A stretch of 64,000 nucleotides of DNA from an uncultured Aquimarina sp. (lineage in GTDB: Bacteria; Bacteroidota; Bacteroidia; Flavobacteriales; Flavobacteriaceae): contig CANMDW010000026.1 of the NCBI GenBank assembly GCA_947496705.1, forward strand, positions 1 through 64,000, read 5' to 3'. Made by a program: the position numbers and the translations under genes. Below are positions 27,401 to 36,839 of this stretch, piece by piece (positions within the stretch are counted from its first letter, which is position 1; the number at the start of each line of letters is the position of its first letter). The notes under the pieces are model-generated. The model ran no database searches, had not been told where the DNA came from, and worked only from the letters and a program-made list of their open reading frames with translations.

Positions 27401-28220
27401 ATTCTTAAAAAGTAATGGCTTTGAATTAAAAAGAACAGAAAATGATGGAGATGATACATCTACTATTATCCCGAGAATAAAGAGCGATACGATAAAAGCG
27501 CCACATACTGCTATTCCTCAGGTTTCATCTATTACACAGCCTTTTCCTTCATTTGGAGGAAGGGCTTACGAAACCGAACTACAGATGAATCGACGGGTGA
27601 GTACAAGAATACAGACCAAAGATAGACTGGTTACTTCTACAGATTATTTTAGAATAATTAAGCAAGAATATCCAAGTATCTATTATTCTAAAACAGTATT
27701 TAACAAAGAAACTAATAAAACTAATGTTTTTGTGGTCAAAAAATACGCTGCGTGGACAGATGCTAATGCCTTTACACCTCTTGTTAACCAATGTGAAGAA
27801 GGAAATATCGAGAATTATTTAAGAAACAGGGCTTCAGCTTTTGCAAATATTAAAGTATCAAATTTTCAGTTCAGATATGTTGGAATGCACGCTTCGATAA
27901 TAATCAAAGCAGGATCAGAAAGCCAGGGAGTAATAAAGCAAATACAAGCGGGGGTTAATATTTTGCTATCTCCCTGGATTTCTAGTGATCAGGAACAAAT
28001 AGAGATTGATAAAGGATTAAGTACAGCTCAGGTCGCGGGATATATAGAAAGTTTTGCTGCCGTAATAGCGGTGGATAATATCGACTTTCTATTAGGAGAA
28101 AGAGATGCTAAAAGCGGCACAATTATTTTTAAGGAAGCAGGACAAAACATTAACCCTCAAGACCCCTCTATATTGCTTGTTCCTGCATTGACATATACTA
28201 TTAAATACCATATAGACTAA
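24420..28220 (+). CDS. gpJ/gp6-type baseplate wedge protein (Afp11-like)
   Basis: This 1266-aa protein is the large baseplate J homologue of eCIS. The N-terminal part (about 1-350) is helical. A central beta-rich region (about 400-900) includes VRTITLGFSFVNL and LFLELKEVLSPGKVNLYIEL. The conserved C-terminal block is RAYETELQMNRRVSTRIQTKDRLVTSTDYFRI, then YPSIYYSK and a terminal LVPALTYTIKYHID. It forms the wedge ring with the next protein. It is longer than typical Afp11 (about 900 residues); part of the excess is an Asp/Asn/Lys-rich low-complexity linker near residues 670-730. ATGA overlap upstream and TAATG coupling downstream. Confidence 0.88.
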   Translation: MRILNQNSALESLDIALVKSSDLIDSRTEQDLLSFLVNYASLINFYDHHNHIDGDWTPFLLKDPVFLLASIAKTNFKQLHILYVKTSLNVEQTLTKDQDSKKVAQAIHQLFDQLLDVFAYIEQWTHFMQKSDKVYPLKKYVLHEVEHQYSMYLWAVITLRQQLYVNNMIPDVDIEKTNTFDLCNTKIWRQHKDKTPYWKILGLQHPITENTVLAIYQSLVSVGDVVFTFFSKIIEYASVEFKDIEIQKSKFPDTTLLRVFVRLLEQFKNQLNTISGKHLEFYYKDILKQSRQSAAPDKVFICTTLAKRDQIFNLPIHTLFDAGQDVNKNPILYESIKDVSLNPAQVVSAYTLVKRNVSEEFVSLFLKKIPNPGSIQKDEDGQLQKWNTFGSTESSLKTPSTMGIAFASPMFFLKEGVRTITLGFSFVNLIDKKFIEMMRTAKFYLSTKKGWLTTSFPKKTLKDTGFGWKLEVTLVLSVSEPGIEAFLKNPDGYNSSWPILKIEFSELANISSPPILKSLQIKTEVTGLKDFTLYNDYGALDTKAPFQPLGPTPSQNSNFFMGSAEIFSKPLDRLTIELDWNNLPENFSKYYEQYNNYLQGKYNDSNNTKGEKKTDFFDEIKKTFKKSSRESSTPSILPLIYFYNQCFKVKFQLWQDRHSSPWVNFDMINKNIEKLKEENVDIHDDSNDIDIRKPKAQQLFNTKKNNNHDKTNDDTGSLDVLADKSVFIYSGESKSEISIDPNIQKTVLKFTEKNAFGFMKMQLVKPGYGFGKDIYANVVSIIALQNAIIAIRDAKAKSNTYPFIPPANVPFSPQAKLFSANYTASTTYTFDYEKEEYPIECYYYSPFQNYKVYDNTKDTLKYKKQQGMALGSPPKGSDYLPLFPAFSFEGALFLELKEVLSPGKVNLYIELAPGHTHKMVANTANDRVTYTYLSTQGWKKLTVLSDGTNNFKCSGIITFNLPDDITDKQTIMPDNSYWLSLGVTNTPDSYAQTIFLKSNGFELKRTENDGDDTSTIIPRIKSDTIKAPHTAIPQVSSITQPFPSFGGRAYETELQMNRRVSTRIQTKDRLVTSTDYFRIIKQEYPSIYYSKTVFNKETNKTNVFVVKKYAAWTDANAFTPLVNQCEEGNIENYLRNRASAFANIKVSNFQFRYVGMHASIIIKAGSESQGVIKQIQAGVNILLSPWISSDQEQIEIDKGLSTAQVAGYIESFAAVIAVDNIDFLLGERDAKSGTIIFKEAGQNINPQDPSILLVPALTYTIKYHID

Positions 28221-30907
28221 TGACAGATCCATATCACATAGTAGATAATAAACTCCCAATAACTCAGAGTTACAAAGTTCTGAAAGAAGAAGGATTGGCT
28301 TTTATCCAGAAATTTAGCAGTGATACCTGGACAAATTTTAATCCAAGCGATCCCGGAGTCACTATTCTGGAACAAGTGTGTTTTGCATTGACAGAATTAG
28401 GATATTGTAACTCATTTTCTATACAGGATATTTTAACGAGACCTGATGGTAAACTACAAATAGAAAATCAGTTTTATGCGCCAGAAGAACTATTGACGAC
28501 TTCACCGGTAAATAATAATGATTACATAAAATATATTATTGATGGTATTGCAGAAGTAAATAATGTAGTAATTATACCCGTTAAGACGAGTTTCTCTATT
28601 GTTAATGGGGTCTACAAAGTATATCTTTTAATTAATAAACATATCACAGACGAAAATGAGAAGAAAAAAATCTGTGAATCCGTCTTTTTTCTTTTGAATA
28701 AAAGTAGAAACCTGGGAGAACTATTTCTAATGCCCAAACCATTGCAACCAATTAAATATATAGTATCTGGAGTGCTAGAAATAGACAAAGCATACGATCA
28801 CCATAAAGTTTTGGTATGTATACAACAAAGAATTAATGAGTATATTTTTCCAAAAGTAATACAGACAGGGTATGACACACTAAAAGAAGATCGAGTAACA
28901 ACCAATGAAATTTTTAATGGACCTCAGCTTCAGAATGGTTGGATTCCTACAGCTAGTATAAAAGAGAAAAGAGATCATATACAGGCTACAGAGATCACCA
29001 GGTTAATACGATCTGTAGAAGGTGTAAAATCTATTACCCAATTAGGTTTTGGCAGTAAAGTACATCCAATACGAGAGGTATCATCTCTTAAAAGTGAGAT
29101 TCTTGTATTAGATATTATGCAATCTCTTGCTCAGGATGATGGATTGCAAATACAGTATAATGGGCGGTTGGTAAACCATACAATACAATCTGATTATATT
29201 GCTAAGATCAGTAATATTCCTGAAATAAGTACCCAGATTGAATCTGTTACTTCTATACAAATAAGTCCGGAACTCCCAAAAGGGAATTATCGGGACATCA
29301 ATAGTTATTACTCGATTCAAAATACATTTCCTGAGATTTTTGCAGTTGGAGCAGATGCCACCTATGCAAATGCTTCAAGTTTTAAAATTGCACAATCCAG
29401 GCAGTTAAAAGGGTACTTAACCTTATTTGATCAAGTGCTGGCTAATCAATTTTCTCAATTGGCTAATGTGAGTACCTTATTTTCATTTAAAAATTCATTG
29501 AGCGGAGATCCTTCTGATGAAAAAATATTTTATAAAACTAAAAATGCATTCGAGAAGAACCACCTCAAGTATCCTGTCCCTTTTCTAAGTTTTTCGCCGA
29601 CGTATTTTTATCAATCGCTCTACGATACGGTTCCTCACATACAACCATTACTAAAAAATAATGAAGCATTTACGTTTGGCCCTGAAATCGAATCAAAAAA
29701 GAAATTAGATAATGATAGCTGGAAAGACTACCAGAATGACCCTTATAATTCTTATATCCATGGATTAGAGGTGTTTATGGAAGATGATGAGGTAAATCTT
29801 ACCAGAAGAAATAAGTTGTTGAACCACCTCCTTGCCAGACATGGAGAATCACCAATGATTATCGACGAAATTATAGAGGGAACTGTCTATTCAGGAAATG
29901 AAAATAAAGATCGGGTGATTCTTAAAAGCTTGCTTCTTCAAAATCTGGGCCTGCTTTCTTATTACAGGCAAAAAGCATACAATTTTATCGGAGCTCAGAA
30001 GGTTGATTTGAATGTGAAAAGAACACCCGTAAACTCATCTCAAAGATTACTTGAAGGTTATAACACAGACTTCATATTTAATACAGACCAGGTAGATGCC
30101 CAAGAACGAATACAGCAACAGGATTTTATCAATTATGCTGCGGTAGAATTAAAATTGAACCTGCTTTTTGGTTTAGAAATTCAATACCAGGACTATTTGG
30201 TGAAAGTAGGTACCAATGAAAAGTTCAAAAAAGAATCAAATCAATGCGTATGGATGATTCAGGAACGAAAAGGATTTATTTTTTTAGAAACAAATTTGTT
30301 GATTCAGTCTGCTGATTTTGAGATTGTCATTACAGAAGACTCTCTAAACGGAGGTTTTTGGTATATCAATGAATCTTTGAGCTATACAGAAATGATTAGT
30401 ATAGAGCAATGGTTTCAGGATCATACAATGGTTTCTTTATCTAATCTGGTACAAAATGACGCATTACAGATTGAAGATACCACATATAGGCTTGTCAAAA
30501 AAGAGGACAGCAACTGGGATAAAAAATGGTTTAAATCCATAAATGGTTCAAAAAATAAGTTAGCCATTAAAGTGAAATGGGGAAATCAATTAGAAACATC
30601 TTTAGGTGACCCCATTTTTAACAATACTGTAGTATGTATATTTCCTGATTTTATTTCGCAATTCGCCACAGTAGCCTTTCAAAATAGAGTCCGGTTTTTT
30701 CTGGAAAACGAATTACCTGTACAAGTTACATCAAGATGCTATTTTATCAATAGTATCATGCTAGAAAGGCTGATTCCAGAATTTGTCAACTGGCATAACA
30801 ATCTTATATATCAAAGTGAGGAACATTTGCATGGTACGGGGTTGGTTGAAAGCGCAGGGATTTTGGCCGCCACATTATTAGAAATTAATTTGTTGAACAA
30901 TGACTAA
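28220..30907 (+). CDS. Afp12-like baseplate protein
   Basis: This 895-aa protein shows the N-terminal motif SDTWTNFNPSDPGVTILEQVCFALTELGY, a hallmark of gpJ-related baseplate proteins of the Afp12 type (NPSDPGVTILE...T.L.Y). The middle contains TPVNSSQRLLEGYN-like segments, and the C-terminal part (FQNRVRFFLENELPVQVTSRCYFINSIMLERLIPEF) matches the family ending. It partners the preceding gene in a heterodimeric wedge. Its ATG overlaps the upstream TAA by one base and its end overlaps the tape-measure gene by 8 nt, which favours balanced expression. Confidence 0.87.
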   Translation: MTDPYHIVDNKLPITQSYKVLKEEGLAFIQKFSSDTWTNFNPSDPGVTILEQVCFALTELGYCNSFSIQDILTRPDGKLQIENQFYAPEELLTTSPVNNNDYIKYIIDGIAEVNNVVIIPVKTSFSIVNGVYKVYLLINKHITDENEKKKICESVFFLLNKSRNLGELFLMPKPLQPIKYIVSGVLEIDKAYDHHKVLVCIQQRINEYIFPKVIQTGYDTLKEDRVTTNEIFNGPQLQNGWIPTASIKEKRDHIQATEITRLIRSVEGVKSITQLGFGSKVHPIREVSSLKSEILVLDIMQSLAQDDGLQIQYNGRLVNHTIQSDYIAKISNIPEISTQIESVTSIQISPELPKGNYRDINSYYSIQNTFPEIFAVGADATYANASSFKIAQSRQLKGYLTLFDQVLANQFSQLANVSTLFSFKNSLSGDPSDEKIFYKTKNAFEKNHLKYPVPFLSFSPTYFYQSLYDTVPHIQPLLKNNEAFTFGPEIESKKKLDNDSWKDYQNDPYNSYIHGLEVFMEDDEVNLTRRNKLLNHLLARHGESPMIIDEIIEGTVYSGNENKDRVILKSLLLQNLGLLSYYRQKAYNFIGAQKVDLNVKRTPVNSSQRLLEGYNTDFIFNTDQVDAQERIQQQDFINYAAVELKLNLLFGLEIQYQDYLVKVGTNEKFKKESNQCVWMIQERKGFIFLETNLLIQSADFEIVITEDSLNGGFWYINESLSYTEMISIEQWFQDHTMVSLSNLVQNDALQIEDTTYRLVKKEDSNWDKKWFKSINGSKNKLAIKVKWGNQLETSLGDPIFNNTVVCIFPDFISQFATVAFQNRVRFFLENELPVQVTSRCYFINSIMLERLIPEFVNWHNNLIYQSEEHLHGTGLVESAGILAATLLEINLLNND

Positions 30908-33900
30908 AACCGTTAATCATATCATATCAAGATTTAGATGGAACACCTCTTTTGACGAAAAAGAGAGGGTTTATGAGCTTCAGGAAAGTATAAGTTTTTG
31001 GAGTCGAAATCATATGCCCAGAGAAATCAATACTGTTTTTGATCAAATATGTTCAAGTGGGCAGACGCTAAGAATTCAATCTATCGAATTAGACCTGGGA
31101 ATTATAGATTTCCATAACCTGTATAATGAGCTATCCAGTAAACTAAGTCAAAAGCTTAGAGAAACCTTGATGAACCTGATCCTGTACCCTGGTAAAGGAG
31201 GGCAACAGATAAAAATCCTACATGAGGACATGTCGTCTATTGATATGTTAAGGACTTTTTTATTACAAGGGGTTATACCCTGGAGCCATACTGCGATCAA
31301 TGGGTCGGTACATCAAATATTGGCGATGCAACTTCGGGATAACCAAAAAAAAGTAATCGCTGTGATTCGTGAGATAGGAGTCAATGAATATGTGAGAAGA
31401 CGAATTGCCTGGCAAGTACGTGATGATAATATGTTTAAGATCATAGAGGGGTTAGCACCTAATAACCATTCTCAAATTGTTGATTTTTCTAATGAATTTA
31501 TAAAAATTCAACATAAAGAAACCCTAGTACAAACAGCAGGCTCAGATTTTAAGAAGAATGTATGGTTTTGGGTGCTTAATCACTTGCTTACCGAACGAGG
31601 TACCCTATTTAACAAAATAGCCTTTGTAAGAAGTACAATACTGCAAATGGCGAATCACTATAATGTTGACTACCATGAACTTTTTGGATTAATAGAACAG
31701 GTGATCGATACGATTACTGAAGATTCTCATATGAATAATGAGTTTATAGTAGTTTTAAAAACATTGTCACTAGAACATAAATCTGCACCTCATATAGCAA
31801 CTAAAAGAAATAAGGATACGATAGATTTTTGGTCTGCTTTGGAACGATATTTTTTACACCCTTCTTTGCGCAAAAAAGCGTCTAAAAAAACAGAATTTAA
31901 TGAGTTGATTATTAGCCTTGCCAAACAAGATAAAAAGAGGCTTGAAACTATGATACTGTCTTTGTATGGCGGCAATGTAGATAGGTGGTTAAATACAATT
32001 GAAGATGTAACAGATACTGCCCTGGAAATCATATATAGTTCGCTACTGTCAAGTAGCTCACATATACTTATAACAGTAATCCAGTTTTTAGATCAATCAG
32101 GATTGAAGAAAGTGTTCAAAACAGATCAAAAAACAGTGCGACAGATAGCGTTGAGTTTTGCATTGACTCATAGAAAATTGTCATTCGATACTAAAACTAT
32201 TCTACAGTACTATATTACAGCATTAAGTGAAAAGAGCAAAGAATCCAGAGAAACCGTTTTGGGTAGATTAGCGAATCTGGAAATTCTATCTTCGGTGAAG
32301 AGACTATCTTCAATTACTATGTATAATAATCTTAACACTATTATTAGTAATGAACTAGCTGTAAAAAATGCTCTCTTTTCTGAAGAAAAATTCAATACTA
32401 TACTTGATAAATTGATGATAGCTATCGAAAAGAAAAAAAATCAACAACAGAGCTTCATTGAATTACAAAAGTCTTTTCTGAAATGGATTCGCTTACTACC
32501 AGTTAATGTATTGGATTTGTTAACCTTATATCCCAATAAAAAGCAGTTGATTACATATATTCCATTGTTATTAGATGAGTATGACGCTGAGGTATTGATA
32601 GAAAATTCAAAAAAAGAATCTAGTAGTGTTCTCTTAGCTTTTAGAGATAGTATCCATAGTAGTAAAGTAGAAAAAGGCAATACAAAGGTTATAATGACAC
32701 TAGAAGGTATTTTGATGACTTTAGGGTTACAAATTAGTATAGGCCATCCGATATCTAATAAACGAAACTTCTTAGAATTATTGATAGAAGCTTTAGCTAA
32801 AAAGATCAGTCAAAGTGATTTTCCAGACTTTATTTTATGTATACAAGAAGTTTTGCAACATAAAAAAATCAAATCATTAGGGTTTTCAGAAGCATTTTTA
32901 GAGAAACTACAAGTACGTTTTAAGAAAAAGAAAAGGTTGTTTGGGGTAGCATTAATAACCCAAATCATCGAAACCAGGACAGATGGTCAGAGAGATATTG
33001 CGAAAATTTTAGCCACAGAACTTCATGCAAAAAAAATAAATAACAAAGAATTTTTGGATAAAAAAAATACAATTCTAAAGTATTTACTACCTAAAGGAGA
33101 AACCTTAAAGCAAGATCTGATAACAGAATACACAAAAAAGATAGCACAAAAACTAAAGAATAGTATAGCAAAAGAAATCTATCAGGAGCTGGAGATAATC
33201 TATTGGAGATGTATAGCCGATTTTAGTTGTTATAATGGAGATATTGACCGATTTAAAAAGGTATTTGCAAGAGCTGTTTTGTATCGATTTTCAGTAGTAA
33301 AAGAAGGTGAAACATGTATACATATAGAAAAACCATTGATCACCCCAACTGCCAAAGAAAAGCATATATATCCAATAAAAAATGGAATAAAAATCCCAAT
33401 ACTGCAAAAAGAGGCATTAATAATCCAAAACGATTCTTTTAAGACTGTTCTGACTGCATCACAAGAACCATCTAACGATATACAGCAGTGCGCAGATAAA
33501 AATAAAACAGAAGAACTATGTTATCATATATTGATGCACCATGAGATCCCTTCGTGGTTTGCACATCAAAAAGGATCGACACCAAATCAGGTATTACATG
33601 AAATAATACAGCATTATCCATTAGTACTTTTTAAGGTAATAAAGGACAAGGTAATTTGTGAAGCTGGCATACACAGGATTTGTCACAAAATAGAACTATC
33701 AACCATTATAATTTCTATTGGAAAATTATATCCGATACGACAAAAACAATTAGATGTTTTAGAAAAATTTCATATCGCGTTGGCATCAATTTCTTTGAGT
33801 GGTATTTCGGCAAGAGCGGTTCAGCATATCTTATTTCAGAAAATAGTTAAAGCATGGGCCACAGATAACTGGAGAATGGTATCTCCAGAGTATATTTGGA

Positions 33901-34622
33901 ATGAGTTACTGTGGGAGATTTGTTCAAAAACCAGTGTATCAAAACAAGAATTTTTTGAAGCGCTGTATCCTATTAGAATATTACTTCCTGCAACACTACA
34001 AATCTCTTATGATATCACGACAAACATAGATAAAGGATCAACTACACAGAAAGAAAAATTACCAGAAGTACTACTAAAAAAAGTAAAGAATTCTAATGAA
34101 GAAGTTTTTGACCTAAAAGAAGGAATAGCTATAAAAAATGCAGGGTTGGTATTGTTGAGCACCTATATCCTGATGCTTTTTGAGCGCCTGGACATCATAA
34201 GAGATAACGATTTTAAAAATGAAGACAGCCGTTTAGATGCGGTGCATTATTTACAATATCTGGTTACCGGATTCAGCAGTACAGAAGAGTCCTTTTTACC
34301 TCTAAATAAAATACTATGTGGTTTACCGGTTACCCATCCGGTTAAAGATGGAGTGCAGATATCTGAAGCGCATAAAGAATTAATTAATGGGATGATTAAT
34401 GCAGCTACAGGGTATTGGTCGGCTATAGGTACATGTTCTATTGATGGTTTTAGAGGAAATTGGTTGGTACGGGATGGTGTATTAACAGAAGAAGAAGACA
34501 GGTGGCAACTTACCGTAGAAAAGAGAAGCTACGATGTGTTGATCCATCAATCTCCTTTCTCATTTTCTATAATCAAACTACCATGGATGGATAAACCATT
34601 GTATGTCACATGGCCTTATTAA
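30900..34622 (+). CDS. eCIS tape-measure-family protein (Afp14-like)
   Basis: This 1240-aa protein belongs to the contractile injection system tape measure family. It starts with HIISRFRWNTSFDEKERVYELQE (a short beta/alpha segment with the ...F...F.....A..LQ... pattern). It runs as long alpha-helical solenoid-like stretches, and ends with CGLPVTHPVKDGVQISEAHKE, ATGYWSAIGTCSIDGFRGNWL and PFSFSIIKLPWMDKPLYVTWPY. The last segment (W..........LIDGFR..FL.R.G.L..) is the best-conserved signature of the family. It is thought to set tube length or assist assembly. There is no signal peptide. A 254-nt gap follows before the next gene. Confidence 0.85.
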   Translation: MTKTVNHIISRFRWNTSFDEKERVYELQESISFWSRNHMPREINTVFDQICSSGQTLRIQSIELDLGIIDFHNLYNELSSKLSQKLRETLMNLILYPGKGGQQIKILHEDMSSIDMLRTFLLQGVIPWSHTAINGSVHQILAMQLRDNQKKVIAVIREIGVNEYVRRRIAWQVRDDNMFKIIEGLAPNNHSQIVDFSNEFIKIQHKETLVQTAGSDFKKNVWFWVLNHLLTERGTLFNKIAFVRSTILQMANHYNVDYHELFGLIEQVIDTITEDSHMNNEFIVVLKTLSLEHKSAPHIATKRNKDTIDFWSALERYFLHPSLRKKASKKTEFNELIISLAKQDKKRLETMILSLYGGNVDRWLNTIEDVTDTALEIIYSSLLSSSSHILITVIQFLDQSGLKKVFKTDQKTVRQIALSFALTHRKLSFDTKTILQYYITALSEKSKESRETVLGRLANLEILSSVKRLSSITMYNNLNTIISNELAVKNALFSEEKFNTILDKLMIAIEKKKNQQQSFIELQKSFLKWIRLLPVNVLDLLTLYPNKKQLITYIPLLLDEYDAEVLIENSKKESSSVLLAFRDSIHSSKVEKGNTKVIMTLEGILMTLGLQISIGHPISNKRNFLELLIEALAKKISQSDFPDFILCIQEVLQHKKIKSLGFSEAFLEKLQVRFKKKKRLFGVALITQIIETRTDGQRDIAKILATELHAKKINNKEFLDKKNTILKYLLPKGETLKQDLITEYTKKIAQKLKNSIAKEIYQELEIIYWRCIADFSCYNGDIDRFKKVFARAVLYRFSVVKEGETCIHIEKPLITPTAKEKHIYPIKNGIKIPILQKEALIIQNDSFKTVLTASQEPSNDIQQCADKNKTEELCYHILMHHEIPSWFAHQKGSTPNQVLHEIIQHYPLVLFKVIKDKVICEAGIHRICHKIELSTIIISIGKLYPIRQKQLDVLEKFHIALASISLSGISARAVQHILFQKIVKAWATDNWRMVSPEYIWNELLWEICSKTSVSKQEFFEALYPIRILLPATLQISYDITTNIDKGSTTQKEKLPEVLLKKVKNSNEEVFDLKEGIAIKNAGLVLLSTYILMLFERLDIIRDNDFKNEDSRLDAVHYLQYLVTGFSSTEESFLPLNKILCGLPVTHPVKDGVQISEAHKELINGMINAATGYWSAIGTCSIDGFRGNWLVRDGVLTEEEDRWQLTVEKRSYDVLIHQSPFSFSIIKLPWMDKPLYVTWPY

Positions 34623-34876
34623 ATGAATTATGAACAGAACATATAGTATAGATAATTAAAAACATTTAAACAGATGAAATTGATGAATGCAACTATAAAA
34701 ATAGACAGTAGTTAGACTGATGGTAAGAATTTTATTTCATGCTTGTATATCTCTAATGTATACTGCAATGAAGGTTTGCCATATTACCCTTAAGGGAGTA
34801 CTACCAACTGATTAGGGAACATTGTTTCAAAATTCAATTGGTATATCATACAAATAATAATCTAAAATCATTTTTT

Positions 34877-36835
34877 ATGAATTCTTACAATGAAAATCTA
34901 CATTCCAGTATCATTACATCTTTGAATGAGCAGGAATTGGAGTTAAAAAAGATAGGAGCAAAACTTGACGCTTCTAAGTTCTCTTTGTATTATGCAGAGG
35001 GAGCCAAAATCAATGCTGCAGAAAAGCTGGAAACAGCAAATAAAGAGTACGTGTTTCAGCAACAAGTAAAGAATCAGGCTGTAGAAAACAGCAATATTTC
35101 GACGAATCTTTTAGCTTCTGCCGATCAAGGTAAATCGTATGTTACACAGACAGTAACCAACACATCAGTTGCTGCCGCAAATGTGCAGGTAGCTGCTAAT
35201 GCCATTTTACGTTTGGCTAGTGATGTAGGAAGCATTTTTAGCATCGTTAATGCCGCAGACTTTGGTAGTGAAATCTACGATCAAAGTAACGAAGCATACC
35301 AATTAATGAATCAAACGGCATATGTGGCAGAGAAAACCTCGCAACATAGTATGGAAGCTTCTACATTGATTGCAGAAGTATCTGCGACAACAATTGCAGA
35401 TAAAGCAAAAGTAACCAATACTTCTGTTCAGGATTTGCTCAAAGTAGTGAATACAGAATTTGATAAAACTGCTACTACGGTCGCCACAGATAATACGGCT
35501 TTGGCTACCGCTAGCAAAATAGAGAAAAAAGCAGAAGGCGTTTTAGAGGATGTGAATGTAGAATATTATGCCACACACTCTGCATATCAATTAAACAATA
35601 AGGAATTGAATCTTGATCTTGCCGTAAAAGTCGATAGTAATACCGAGTATACCGTTTCTTTCGATTATTATAAAAGTCCTTTCCCTAAGCCAGGTACCGA
35701 AAAATCAGGCTATCCGGTAAAGAACTACTATATCATGCTGGTAAAAGATAATAAGAAATCTACCTTTTCTATCAATAATGCAGAAGGTATCCTAAGTACA
35801 GGTAAAAAAGATCAGTATATAGAGATTGCATCTACACCTAAACTACTAGGGCAACACAAAGTAGAGAAAAGTATATCGATGTCCGAGTTACGGGACTCAA
35901 ACGGAGATGAGATGGAGTTAGGTAAGGCATATACTGTTTTTGTATTGACAGTATTTACCAATGATTATAAAAAATTGATCAATACTTTTGATGATTACTT
36001 ATCCGCTCCTTCTGCAACATTTACATTAGCAAATACATTGAGTAGTCCTAAACCAGATGCAATTGTTGTTACCAGAGAGAAAGGACATCTACAAAAACTA
36101 AGTTTTCATCTAGAGGAAAACAAAAACTATAATGAGGTAGCATATCGATGTATGTTTCTTCCTGATAACAAAGATTTGATAACAGGGCTTCTTACCGAAA
36201 AAGGGCTTAGATCTATAGAAAATGAAGTAGAAGAAAAAGAACATATTGCAGATAAATTTGATCCTGTTATTGCAGAACAAGAGGCAGTACTTAATTCTTT
36301 GCGGGTTGCCTATACTGCATTGAAAGAAGAAGAAGAAGAAAATCAGAAGGCGCAAAATACGGTTACAGATCCCAAGGAAAAACAAAAACTGGTCGCAGAA
36401 GGAAAAAGGATAGAAAAAGAAATAAAAAAGACTAGTAATGACATCAGTACTGCAACAGATAAATTAGAGAAAGCTAAAAATGACAGAAAAGCAGCGATTG
36501 ATAGTATGGAGCCTGTAAAACAAATCAAACCGGGATTCTTCTTTGATCTAAAAATAGCCGAACTCATAACCGCTGCTAATTATACAGTAGCCAAGAAAAC
36601 TGAGAAAATTGTAAATGATAAATTGATTATTGATGGAGAGATGCACATAGAACCAGAAACCACAGACAATTTTGGCAATCGATTGATTGATGGAAATCTG
36701 TACATCCCGGTTGTAGTATCTGTTTTCTCTGGAAATGAAGAAAATAAGGATCAGTTCACGAATGCACTTTCGAACTTTGAAAAAACAAAATCCTTTACCT
36801 ATCAAATAAAAGAAGCAATAACAACTAAAGCATAA
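34877..36835 (+). CDS. Large helical/coiled-coil eCIS protein of unknown function (652 aa)
   Basis: I start at ATG 34877 (MNSYNENLHSSIITSLNEQE); a TTG 39 nt upstream adds only 13 unlikely residues. Residues 1 to about 240 are helical, rich in Ala, Ser, Thr and Asn, with no hydrophobic membrane run. Residues about 260-450 form a beta-rich region (EYTVSFDYYKSPFPKPG, YYIMLVKDNKKSTFSI, GKAYTVFVLTVFTNDY), followed by a charged coiled coil (about 460-560, VIAEQEAVLNSLRVAYTALKEEEEE). A second beta segment ends the protein. No Afp13-type fibre is present elsewhere, so this is a candidate fibre or surface adaptor. The next gene starts 4 nt after its stop. Confidence 0.7.
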   Translation: MNSYNENLHSSIITSLNEQELELKKIGAKLDASKFSLYYAEGAKINAAEKLETANKEYVFQQQVKNQAVENSNISTNLLASADQGKSYVTQTVTNTSVAAANVQVAANAILRLASDVGSIFSIVNAADFGSEIYDQSNEAYQLMNQTAYVAEKTSQHSMEASTLIAEVSATTIADKAKVTNTSVQDLLKVVNTEFDKTATTVATDNTALATASKIEKKAEGVLEDVNVEYYATHSAYQLNNKELNLDLAVKVDSNTEYTVSFDYYKSPFPKPGTEKSGYPVKNYYIMLVKDNKKSTFSINNAEGILSTGKKDQYIEIASTPKLLGQHKVEKSISMSELRDSNGDEMELGKAYTVFVLTVFTNDYKKLINTFDDYLSAPSATFTLANTLSSPKPDAIVVTREKGHLQKLSFHLEENKNYNEVAYRCMFLPDNKDLITGLLTEKGLRSIENEVEEKEHIADKFDPVIAEQEAVLNSLRVAYTALKEEEEENQKAQNTVTDPKEKQKLVAEGKRIEKEIKKTSNDISTATDKLEKAKNDRKAAIDSMEPVKQIKPGFFFDLKIAELITAANYTVAKKTEKIVNDKLIIDGEMHIEPETTDNFGNRLIDGNLYIPVVVSVFSGNEENKDQFTNALSNFEKTKSFTYQIKEAITTKA

Positions 36836-36839
36836 AAAG

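Noticed and set aside
18456..34622. Prophage or type VI secretion system
   Set aside because: No capsid, portal, terminase, integrase or lysis genes, and no TssJLM; DUF4157 cargo and Afp15-like ATPase fit an eCIS instead.
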